A stretch of DNA of 31,890 nucleotides from positions 28,117 to 60,006 of the forward strand of contig BFEA01000151.1 of assembly GCA_003427395.1 (NCBI GenBank), in the 5' to 3' direction. A program made the position numbers and the translations under genes. Source of the DNA: Chara braunii. Lineage: Eukaryota > Streptophyta > Charophyceae > Charales > Characeae. Below the pieces are notes generated by a model that ran no database searches, was not told the origin of the DNA, and was given only the letters and a program-made list of their open reading frames with translations. Positions 18,769 through 28,850 of this stretch are shown piece after piece (within the stretch, counting starts at the first letter, position 1; every line of letters starts with the position of its first letter).

Positions 18769-21013
18769 GCTATCTTTTTCAGCGACAGCAAATAAGGGTC
18801 CAGGGTCTAGGGATAACTTACTAAAAAACGATTAAGTATACGAAGAAAAAAAAGAAACTTTGAGCTCTATTTTTTCGGCGAAAGCAAAAAAAGGTATCTA
18901 AAAAAAGACTAACTATATAGAAAAAAAAAAAACTTCGGGTTCTATTTTTCGGCGAAAGCAAAGAAGGGCCTAGGACCTAGGAATAGGAACCTAAAAATGA
19001 AGGCAAAGAATATTCTAAGTATACAAAGGAAAAAAAAAAAAATGGGTTCTATTTTTCGGCGAAAACAAAGAAAGGACAAGGGTATAAGGATAGGTAATTA
19101 AAAAACGACTGATCAGAAGAAGAGAAAAAAGAAAACTCATGACTCTATTTTTCGACGAAAGCAAAAAAAGGTTTAAGGCCTAGAGATGGGTAACTTAAAA
19201 ACAACTTAGTATACGAAGAAAAAAAAAAAAAAAAACTTTGGGCTCTATTTTTTCAGCGAAAGGGAAGAAAGGCTTAGGACCTAGGGATAGGAACCTAAAA
19301 GACTACTAAGTATATAAATTAAAAAAAACTATGGGCTCTATTTTTCGGCGAAAGCAAAGAAGGGCCAAGGCCCTAGAGATAGGTAAATAAAAAAAGACCA
19401 AGTATACAAAGAAAAAAAAATAAAACTCTGGTTCTATCTTTTTGCGAAAGCAAAGAAGGACCTATGACCTAGGGATAAGAACCTAAAAAACGACTAAGTA
19501 TACAAAGAAAAAAAAAAAAAAACGTCGGGCTGCCTTTTTCGGCGACAACAAATAAGAGCCCAAGGTCTAGGGGTAGCTTACTACAAAACGACTAAGTAAG
19601 GTCTAGGGGTAGCTTACTACAAAACGACTAAGTATACAAAGAAAAAAAAAAACTATGGGCTCTATTTTTCGGCAAAAGCAAAGAAGGGTATCTAAAAAAT
19701 GACTAACTATGCAGAAACAAAAACTTTGGGCTCTATTTTTTGGCAAAAGCAAAGAAGGGCCTAAGGCCTAGGGATAAGTAACTCAAGAACGACTGAGTAT
19801 ATGAAGAAAAAAAAAAAAACTCTGGGTTCTATTTTTCGGGGAAAGCAAAAAAGGGCCTAGGGCCTAGGGACAGAAACCGAAAAACGAAGGCAAAAAAGGT
19901 CTAACCGTCTAAGTATGAAAAAAAAAAAAAAACTTTGGGCTCTATTTTTCGGCGAAAGCAAAGAAAGGATTGGGCCTAAGAATAAGTAACCAAAAAGTGA
20001 ATGAGAAAAAAAAAAAAAAAAAAAAAAAAACGTGACTTCATTTTTTAACGAAAGAAAAAAAGGGTATGGACCTAGAGATGGGTATCTTAAAAACAACTTA
20101 GTATACGAAGAAAAAAAAAAAAACTTTGGCCTCTATTTTTTCGGCGAAAGGAAAGAAGGGCGTAGGGCCTAGGAATAGGAATCTAAAAAACTACTTAGTA
20201 TACAAAGAAAAAAACATTATGGGCTCTATTTTTTTGCGAAAGGAAAGAAAGCTCGAGGGCCTAGGTATAGGTAACTAAAAAATAATTGAGTGAACGAAAA
20301 AAAAAGAAAACTACGGGCTCAATTTTTCGGCAAAAGCAAAAAAAGGCCTAGGGCCTTGGGATACGTAACTACAAAACGACTACGTATACAAGGAAAAAAA
20401 AGAAAACTCTAAGCTCTATTTTTCGGTGAAAGTAAAGAAGGGTCCGGGGTCTAAGGATAGGTACCTAAAAATCGACAAAGTATATCAAGAAAAAAAAGAA
20501 AACTTTAGGCTCTATTTTTCGATGAAAATAAAGAAGGGTCTAGGGCCTAGGGATAGGTACCTGAAAAACGACTTAATGTACGAAGAAAAAAAAAAACTTT
20601 GGACCCTAGTTTTCGGTGAAATCAAAGAACGGTCTAGGACCTAGGGATAGGAACCTATTAAACCACTAAGTATACAAATGAGAAAAGAAAAATCTGGGTT
20701 GTATTTTTTGTCGAAAGCAAAGAAGGGTCTGGGGCATAGGGATAGGTACCTAAAAAACGACTTAGTATGCGAAGAAAAAAAAAAAACTTTGGGCTCTATT
20801 TTTCGACGAAAGCAAAGAAGGGCCCAGGGCCTAGGGATATGTAACTAAAAAATGACAAAGTATATGAAGAAAAAAAAAAACCTATGGGCTCTATTTTTTC
20901 GGCAAAAGCAAAAAGGGTCTGGGTCTTAAGAATAGGTACTTAAGAAACGACTTAGTATATAATGAAAAAAAAATAAAATTCTGGGTCTATTTTTCGGCGA
21001 AAGCAAAGAAGGG
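18769..21013 (+). repeat. A-rich satellite, main block (about 24 monomers)
   Basis: Same monomer and orientation as 15776-16867, resuming immediately after the coiled-coil pseudogene. Monomer length ranges from about 73 to 125 bp because A runs and internal segments vary. A perfect 36-bp tandem duplication inside a monomer lies at 19564-19635. The last ten or so monomers (about 20030-21010) match the block at 15825-16867 monomer by monomer, evidence for a higher-order duplication rather than random homogenisation. Confidence 0.95.
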
Positions 21014-21707
21014 CCTAGGGCTGTTGTAGGTTTTCGAGAGTTTCCTGGTATGGGTCGGGGGCACTATTACCAGGCCGGAAGTTTTTAGGCCCGTTAGTAG
21101 GGGTACCTGGTACTGGGAGCCGGTTCTTATGTAGGGCGGTCTTGGGAGTGTTGAATGCTTTGGCGGCGTGTTTCTTTGTTACGGTGGTTTGGTCTTGTGT
21201 CCGGATCCGGTCTTCGTAAGAGGTGTCTAGAATGGTCCACTGTCTCAGTCTATTTTTCTACATAAACCAGTTGACGCGTCAATTTACTATCGTAACGTAG
21301 ACCCCTTACGAGCTCCGATATCGGCGATCAGACGAAACTAGTCGGGTCATCCGCCACTTGAGCTTAACGAATATACAGTTAATGGGCATGACGCCCGTTT
21401 TTTATCCAGGCTCTATAGCCTTGTACTTAATTAATATCTTGTGGCTATCTATCCCGTTCCAAATTCTGACGTGTTGATTTCTCCTTTTGCTTTTTCTTTC
21501 TCTCTTCCTCTTTGCTCTTCTCTCTCTTTGACTCTCATATTTGTGTCAGGATCGTGAATTTGACTTATGGATGACATTGTTATTTGCTTGGTCGCTGTTC
21601 ATTTGATGTTTGGTCTATGTTACGATGTGTAGATCTCTGTAGACCGGTGTTCCAGGGTTTTGTTGTACTTGTCTGTATTGCTAAACAATCATGACGTTAT
21701 TTCTCAC
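21014..21707 (+). repeat. Second copy of the 16868-17552 segment
   Basis: Begins at the same point in a satellite monomer as the first copy and follows it with scattered substitutions: GTTTCCTGGTATGGGTCGGG here versus GTTTCCTGGTGTGGGTCGGG. It stops at TTTCTCAC (21707), where the satellite resumes in mid-monomer, while the first copy continues into the zinc-knuckle gene. The gene itself is therefore absent from this copy. Confidence 0.92.
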
Positions 21708-22325
21708 CTAGGGCCTAGGGATAGGTACCTAAAAGACGACCGAGAATACAAAAAAAAAAAAGAAAACTCTGGGCTCTATTTTTCAGCGAAAGTAAAGTAG
21801 GTCATGTGGCCTAGGGATACGTACCTAAAAAAAGACTGAGTATACGAAGGGAAAAAAAAAAACTCTGAACTCTATTTTTCGGCGAAAGCAAAGAAGAGCT
21901 TACAGTCCAGGGATAGGTAACTAATAAATGACTAAGTATACGGAGAAAAAAAAAAAACTATGAGATCTGTTTTTCGGCGAAAGCAAAGAAGGGTGTGGGG
22001 TCTAGGGATAGGTACCTAAAAAACGACTACGTATACGGAGGAAAAAAAAATTATGGGTTTATTTTTCGGCAGAAGCAAAGAAGGGTCCAAGGTCTAGGGA
22101 TAGGTACCTAAAAAACGACCGAGTATACGAAGAAAAAAAAGGAAACTCTTGGCTCTTTTTTTCGATGAAAGCAAAGAAGGGTCCATGGCCTAGAGATAGG
22201 TACCTAAAAAACAAGTGGGTATACGAAGATAAAAAAAAAAACTATGGACGTTATTTTTTTGCGAAAGCAAAGAAGGGCCTAGGGCTTAGGGATAGGTAAC
22301 TAAAGAACGACAGAGTATACAAAAG
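21708..22325 (+). repeat. A-rich satellite, last block (about 6 monomers)
   Basis: Direct-orientation monomers with CTATTTTTCGG-type landmarks near 21777, 21868, 21967, 22060, 22158 and 22250. The block is more regular than the others (spacing 91-99 bp). It ends abruptly after GAGTATAC at the 5' end of the truncated LINE. Confidence 0.93.
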
Positions 22326-24639
22326 ATATATCACCTTTACATATGTGTTGTGACAAATTTCTTTGGATGAACATCATTAGGATTCTTCAAATGTTTTAAG
22401 GTCGGTTAACCATCTGTCCAGAAGAGGAATTAGATATGATGGTCCTACTCCTTAATGTGGAGAAAACCTCTAATAAGGTTTGTTGGGCTTTTGTCTTGAC
22501 AACCCTTAGGCACATCGGCCTCGACCGAACATTTGCGAATGGGTGAAAATGATATACTTTTACGCCATAACATTTTTTATGATTAATGGTAGGATCTCTT
22601 CACCCTTTCCGTTGACCTGATCACTGAGGCAAGAGTGTCCGTTTGCGCCATTGTTGTTTGTACTATAGATGGACGTCTTGCTCAATAAGGTGAGACGCAA
22701 CCCATATATAATAGGTCTTCGAATTCGACACCTGTTACAGTTTAAAAGGGAGTGCACTTGCAGACGATCTCACATCTGTGTCGAAAAACACAATATAATC
22801 TCTAATAGTGGTTAGAAAGACCTTACTGGAATACTGTTGTTTATGCGAAGCTCAAGTCATCTATTCGTTATCAATGTTTTTCCTGGTTGAACAATTTGAA
22901 ATTTGTGTGGACTTGGGGATGAAAAAGATCCCTGCTGATTCAATCGAAAGGCTCCTGGATGTCCAAATCTCCCTGCAAAATTGTGTGGAAATGCAGGATA
23001 AGATCCTCCTAAGCAAAGTTGAACAACGTCTGCAGAAGTGGAAATTAGTCTACGGTCTCTCCCTCTTTGGCAAGGTCCTAATTGTGAATGTTGCAGTTTT
23101 CTCCTAGTTATGGTACACAGGGACGATCAAACCCCTGGGAAAAAGACCACGCAAAAGATTAGATCAGCGACCTCAAGCTACATCTGAAAACCAGAAGCGG
23201 AGGTAGGGCAAAGACACATGTCGAAACTGTCATGGAAGAAGATCACGACGACAAAGGAGGAAGGAGGTCGAGCAGTACTGGACCTGACACGTCAGAACAA
23301 GGCCCTACTCTGCAAATGGTCTGTGAAGGCAGCTATGGACTCAGAGGATCGCAGTTGGGTTGCTCTGGATGAATATGTTTTGGCCAAGGATGGAGCCTGA
23401 GCAATGGGGAGGACATATGCTTGTTAATGTCTACTCCAGCGTATCAACGTCGTAGGCCGAAGTCTGCTTTTTGGCGAGGGGTCATTCAGGCGTGGAGGAC
23501 TCTCGCACCAACCCCTCTCAGATAACCACAGTCACGTGACGAGGTGTTACGTAAACCTTTATTTGAGAATCGTTGGATAAGGAATCAGGATGAACTGACT
23601 TTCACAATCGCAGAAAGAGGGAGTTTCGGAAGGGCCTGGATAGAAAGAGGGGTGCTTCGGGTCGAAGACATGTGGAATGACATACGAAAGGAGTGGAGTG
23701 TTGCGGAGCTGAGGTGCAAATTGGGGAGATAGTGACATGTGGAAACAAGGAGGGGGGCCTTGCTACAAGCTATCCCTGAAGACTGGAAACAACTGCTAAA
23801 GGACGAGACCTCAGAGGGCAAGTGGTACTGCCCTGTCCTTGGCGTCGGAGACAACCCACAAGTGTATAAGGGAGTCAGACAGGGCAAGTTGGAATTATGG
23901 GCGAAGCAAGTGAAAGAAGGATCTACTAGAATTACTCTCGTGTTTGTGGAAGAACGTGCAATTGCTGGTCTTGGTTTGATGAAGGAAGTGAGAGTCTTCA
24001 TGTAGTTCTCTGCCGCTAGAACCCCCAGTCGGGGCTGCGAATGGGAGGCATGCCAATTAGACGGATGCGATTGGACATTGACTTGTATGGATGACCCAAA
24101 CTAAGAGGCCAACCAGAACTCCATCAATATACCTCCAAACTTGAAATGACCACATAGAGGCTTGAGGGGAGTTCATCCCCGCTCCCCAGGTCTTGCACGG
24201 GGTCGGCACTCTCGATAGATTCAACAAAGAAAAATGGAAAATATGCCAGAGACTACCGAGTAAGAAAATTGCCTCTGTTATCTGGTTGATAACCCATTCA
24301 GCCCCCTTGGATGCGGAAGCGCTGTTTATAAGAGGTATGGAGGTGGATGTGAGGTGTGTTCGATGTCAACAACAATCAGAGAACGCAACACACCCCTGGG
24401 GTACCTGTCCCCTCTCATTCCGGATTTGGAGATGGTGGGCTCACCATTGGAAGGCGATGGGTGGACCAGACGAAGTGGAATGAGACTTGGAGTGGGCAAT
24501 AACGGGACAACTCTCGTATCCGCTGTCCAGCGGGGAAGGATGGGGATCCGTGTCGACAGCAATCCGTGCGGTGGCAATTTGGTGGATATGGAAGGAGAGG
24601 AATTATGTGCTCTTTCAACGCAAAACTTCTCGGACGTAG
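22326..24639 (+). pseudogene. LINE ORF2: reverse transcriptase and C-terminal zinc region
   Basis: RT motif A is recognisable as VLLLNVEKTSNKVCW, where the family has a catalytic Asp (Asn here, codon at 22454-22456) and a second Asp in AFD, so it is dead. SLRQECPFAPLLFVL matches the conserved RQGCPLSPLLF block, and LADDLTSV at about 22757-22780 is the YADD motif with Tyr to Leu. Downstream parts include SIERLLDVQISLQNC, LSWKKITTTKEEGGR (23224 onward) and a zf-RVT-like zinc region CVRCQQQSENATHPWGTCP (about 24354-24410). The end AVAIWWIWKERNYVLFQ is typical of plant LINEs. Many stops and frameshifts separate these. The endonuclease domain is missing by truncation. Confidence 0.88.
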
Positions 24640-25280
24640 CCTTGAAGTGTGGTATGAAGGCTACAGTCAGACACATGATTGCGGTGGATTGGAGGAAGAA
24701 AGTCATGTCCAAGGCAGACTTGGGGCGCTCTAGAGCAAGACCATTGTTTTTGCGTTCGTGGGCTAAGGACAACCGCCTAGCAGCCGTTTCAGCGACAACA
24801 GGGAAATTGGTACTCTCCCCGTGTCTGAAAGTAGAATAGATATTAGAAGAGGGGTGGGCAGGGAACGTTTGGGGTGGATTGTTAGAAGTAAAGGGATCGG
24901 TAATGCTTTGCTCCGTGGGAAATCTGTTGCTGTCACTTGGCCCCCTCGGGGGCTCTTAGGACTGGTACAGTTTATAATGGGTTGGGTAAAGAGGGGCGTT
25001 AGGGGAAATATCCAAGGTTGAACCTACCTGTCACTCGGTGGCTCTACTGTCCTTGGTGGAATGGCCCTCAGCCAGGGCCCGCGTTAGGGCCGAAAGTGGC
25101 CGAAGGCTGCGATTGGTCGTCCATCAGTAGGCTGTGTCATTTCCGCCAGGTTGGTCTGGCTAGTTTTGGCATATGGCATCTGTTCTGCATTTCCTTTGTC
25201 GGGTTGGTCTGGCTCCTTGAAACTCGTGACTTGCTCCGGGTAGAATTGTGAGGTCCCAGGCCTCCCATTGTTTCCAATTC

Positions 25281-25316
25281 AATAAACTGAGTGATTAAAA
25301 AAAAAAAAAAAAAAAA
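25281..25316 (+). terminator. LINE polyadenylation signal and poly(A) tail
   Basis: AATAAA at 25281-25286 is followed 10 nt later by twenty uninterrupted A residues, the imprint of a polyadenylated RNA copied into the genome. The uninterrupted tail suggests insertion is not extremely old, although the coding part is badly decayed. Confidence 0.85.
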
Positions 25317-26155
25317 GGAGGATGTGGTGCAGAGACAGCAGTCGCATGCCATCACTTCTCGTTGCGGAGTTTTAAATCGAGATCCCACTAACGATGTATG
25401 TGGAGTAGTGTGACGGTTGCGGGACGTGCGGGCGACATCCATGTGGCATCCTTTACTCCGCGATAAATGTTGAAAAAAAAAATGCCGCAATTCTGACAAC
25501 GCAATGTTGTCCACCCGCCGCGAACTGCGGTCAGCTGTCAAGTTGTGGATCTTCTGATGATTCCGCTAGTATGTTGTGCATGTAGACGGTTAATGGACCA
25601 TGTACATGAGACCAACACACATTTGTCAACTTTCTCATAAGCAAAGTGTCCACTTGCACGTGGCTGTTCCGATACCGACGTTCCCTAACGGGAGGCCTGG
25701 AATTACAGACAAGTTGTGGACTCTGACACAAACTGACATCCCTTCATGATGAGAAAAGAGGAACATTTTCATTTTCGGCCTCTGTTGAAAGCATGGGCAA
25801 CAACGCAAAAGTAAGTGGAAGGTGCATGAAAATCCTCACCAAAAAAGTTGGTACAATTTTCACTCACATTCAGGACCCCCAGAGGAGCACCTCAACAAAA
25901 ACAAAAGAAATGCCACCCAATGGGAGCCCCCAAAAGTCATATGTTTCCCCGCGCCTAAAACCAAGAAAAACAACACCATTGGGGCGAGGTCCCATTAGAA
26001 GTGGGATAGGACTGTGGCCGATCCAGTGTGACACTAAGTGGCAGCGAGCTGACAGGTTCATTACGAATTTCTGGGCTGAGGAAACAGGAGAAGGGCAAAA
26101 AAAAAACAAAAAAACAGAGACCTCCCACCGGAAATCATGGCAGAGTGTTTCCCAG

Positions 26156-26181
26156 CCATCAGATCACAAATGATCTGATGG
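26156..26181. repeat. Perfect 11-bp hairpin
   Basis: CCATCAGATCA (26156-26166), loop CAAA, then TGATCTGATGG (26171-26181). Isolated, no T run follows, and no second copy was seen in the window. Confidence 0.85.
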
Positions 26182-26493
26182 TGGTGGTTGCATCAACGAT
26201 NAACAAAGTAACCGCCACATTTTATCGAATAAACTCGTCTTCTGTCAGTAATGATCCTGACGCCCTCCATGTACTCCGTGATTGAAGGCGGGCTCCACCC
26301 AATGAGATAAATGCACAACAGCAAGTAAAATACTGAAAATCAGAAAAACAACGATGAGAGTCACGAGTTTTCCGACAGCGTTAGCGCTTGCGCACCGCGA
26401 CCGCTAGGGCTGAAGCTGCCTGAAAACTCAAGGTCGGGGGGACACGGCGGTTGGCGCCAGGTGCGCTCTAAGTTAGTGTCTTCGGGCAGTACC

Positions 26494-26546
26494 GAAGCAT
26501 TCATCACCATGAACCATCGACATGATGGTCATGGTGTTCATTGCCT
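26494..26546. repeat. Imperfect hairpin of about 22 bp
   Basis: CACCATGAACCATC (26505-26518) pairs with GATGGTCATGGTG (26524-26536) with one bulged base around a 5-nt loop GACAT. Weaker complementarity extends outward (GAAGCATTC with GCCTTC-type sequence). The short loop is unlike most plant miRNA precursors, so function is doubtful. Confidence 0.6.
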
Positions 26547-26756
26547 TCGTTCTCGGTAATTTTTGAGCTTCTCCTTGGGAGGGAGGTAATAGGGTTGTTC
26601 CCAGTTAGGTAGGGAATAGTTCACCATGTGAAGATTTGGATCATGTGAAGAGAGCATAAGAGGTGTAGGAGTCGTAAGAGATAACAGTGGGTGTGCGCCG
26701 ACTCTCGCTGCCCGCCTTTGACGTGTTGGGTTCTTCTTTTCCCACAGTTGACCATC

Positions 26757-28218
26757 ATGGTGAAGTGGAGTGAGAGTGTAGGTAACACCCCTCTCCACTA
26801 TCAGCTTGGCAGTATCGAAATGGCATCGCAAGTTCCAAAGGCGGGAGCCGACCAAGGCAGAGGAAGATCACCACCAGTGAACTTGGACATCCCACAGTCA
26901 GATGAAGACCGGTTAAAGCTTCTGACATCCAAGTGCTATGATGATGGTATTCTCCCTGAGAAATTCCGACATGGGGAGTGGATTATCGAGGAAGGAGTAC
27001 GCACTTTCGTGGTCAACCCAAGACTGGATGAGCTGACTACAAACTGGCTGAAAGAACGGACCGTCACCATCATCTTCCAAGGAGCGGCTCGGGATTTGCC
27101 GATGGGGGTTCGCGAAGACTTGGTAAGAGCGTACGAAAATGAGTGGTATCGCCAGCAAATATTCGACAGAAGTACGAAGCGTGGAAGAGTTTATGCTGAA
27201 GGGTCAAACGTCATCTCCTACGTTGCAAGATCAAGGGAAGTGGCCCACTGGATGGTGGCCAAGGCGGAGGACACTATTGTAATTCGGGGAGTAGAATACT
27301 CCATGCAATTTAAGCCGTGGTTGACGAAGACTGAATTGGATGAACGAAGACGGATGGAAGACGAATCTAGGTTCTGGTGATGGCGATTAGGGTGCCACTC
27401 CGGGTGATGTTTCACGTCGAGAATATGATGGAGATGTCAATGGGCAGAGTGACAAAGAGCCTCCCTCCGGAACAAGACAAGATATGGCCTAAGTTGATGA
27501 ATCTCAAATTTGATCTCGTCAAGGAAGCAGAGGACAACTTCGAACCGGAGCTTTCGATTCGGCTGGGCAGTGAAGTATTTAAAATCCAATTTGTGTGCAA
27601 ACACACCCCATGGTGTGAGAGATGCAGATGGTGGTTTCATAGTTCGACTGATGGATGCCCTCGTGCAGGGGAAAGCGACGATGAGGACCAGGAGGGCCAA
27701 AGACAGGACTCCAACAGGCAGAGACAACAGAGTGGAGACCGACATATATGGGACCCAGCAAGGGATGAGACAACCCAAGCCCCTAGGCAGGGGGTGGAAC
27801 TCAGGGTTTGGAGGAAACCGTGGGCAGGAGAGCCTTCCAAAGGCAAGGTACAGGGAGTAGCAGGGGGGCGGACCATCAAACATCTGGTGGAGGAAGAGAA
27901 CCTAATTTCTCTGAATCTTAAATTCCAAGGGGCGGTATAGACAGCAAAGCACGTAATTATTTGGGAGGCGGGCCATCATATACCCCTCTTCCTCATGAGA
28001 GGGAGGTAGGTTTTCGTCCGTATGCCCTGCTGAGACCGCCCCCATGGTACGATCAGCAATAGTGGTATCTCGGTCTATCGGCCAATAGGCACCAGAACAT
28101 GTTCCAAAACGACTACGGTACGGGCTCGGGACTGAACTACAGAGTGTATGGCAACGGAGCTCCTGTCCCTTCAGGTCTATCCACACCAACAGAAAAAATG
28201 TCGAGCGATTTTCGGTGA
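26757..28218 (+). pseudogene. LINE ORF1-like nucleic-acid-binding protein, frameshifted
   Basis: The ATG at 26757 opens MVKWSESVGN; a second ATG (26820) starts MASQVPKAGA. The body (KCYDDGILPEKFRHGEWIIE, NVISYVARSREVAHWMVAKA, QFKPWLTKTELDERR) resembles the globular domain of plant LINE ORF1 (DUF4283-like). The frame stops after ESRFW (TGA at 27378-27380) and resumes one frame over as MAIRVPLRV, consistent with a 1-nt deletion. The C-terminal knuckle CERCRWWFHSSTDGCPR (CX2CX4HX5C) follows, then a Gln/Arg-rich tail. After another break near 27940 the coding pattern continues to a TGA at 28216-28218 (NDYGTGSGLNYRVYGNGAPV). It lies 1.4 kb past the LINE tail, so it belongs to a different insertion. 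The role would be binding LINE RNA. Confidence 0.7.
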
Positions 28219-28850
28219 TTTTCAACATAGGAGTTTGGTTTTGTATGTATTTCATCTGTTGATATGCCTTATAATATGAAAACCAACATTGAACAATGTT
28301 GATTGACAAAAGGTCAACAACATCTCAACATTGCTTCAACAAGATTTCAACAAGATTTCAACATGTCTCAACATATGCTAAACACTACCCGAGTTCCCTC
28401 TCTACAGAGTTAGGTACATGGAAATTTTTTCTGCATCGGGGGACATTTATACAACAATTATTTTTGATGTTATGAAACATTATGGTTGTTTTGCAATATT
28501 TTGACAGTATGACCAAACGATTGTGAGTGTGATTTACATGTAATCCATGACCGTGTGACTTTTTTGATAAAGGTTTTGATATTTGACTTAAAGTTTGCAA
28601 AGCCGTGGACTGGATAAACTATTCTTCATAACCTGAAAGATTTACGGACTCATTTATTTTCGTGATATTATTTTCCTTAATGCTTAAGCAAAACAATAAA
28701 GGATATCTTGCTTGTTCATGCTCATTCTTCATAGGTAAAAGGGTCTTTGTGGTTTTTATTGTCCTGATGGTCATTGATCATTTCAACCGGTGATGGTTCG
28801 TGGATGGCCAAGACTCGTTTTTTTTTACAAGTAGATATCGGAGGAAAAAA
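28219..28850. other. Non-coding stretch with CAAC-rich repeats
   Basis: No gene recognised. CAACATTG-AA-CAATGTTG (28284-28301) is a perfect short hairpin. It is followed by reiterated TCAACA and two tandem copies of TTTCAACAAGA (about 28325-28365). The rest is AT-rich without motif. Confidence 0.5.

Larger units (their letters stand above)
22326..25316 (+). mobile_element. 5'-truncated L1-type LINE retrotransposon
   Basis: The element starts in the middle of the RT region, directly against the satellite, as expected when target-primed reverse transcription stops early. It continues through the C-terminal part of ORF2, a 3' untranslated region of about 650 bp, AATAAA at 25281-25286, and a 20-nt A tail at 25297-25316. 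I could not find a convincing target-site duplication: the A-rich satellite on the left makes short matches meaningless. Confidence 0.85.
25317..26756. other. Non-coding stretch between LINE and ORF1-like gene
   Basis: No gene recognised. The 126-codon plus frame and the overlapping minus frame at 25793-26173 have no family features. Two hairpins are listed separately. An undetermined base lies at 26201. Just before the ORF1-like ATG, TTCTTCTTTTCCCACAG (ending at 26747) looks like a 3' splice site. Confidence 0.45.

Noticed and set aside
16745-20644. Lys-rich small open frames in the satellite (for example 16745-16978, 19857-20096, 20426-20644)
   Set aside because: They follow the A-rich monomer and its repeats, not a conserved protein; frames change with A-run length and no start context or family feature exists.
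25793-26173. 126-codon plus-strand frame and its antisense partner
   Set aside because: Low-complexity Lys/Pro/Thr sequence, no family resemblance, and a window with an ambiguous base just downstream.
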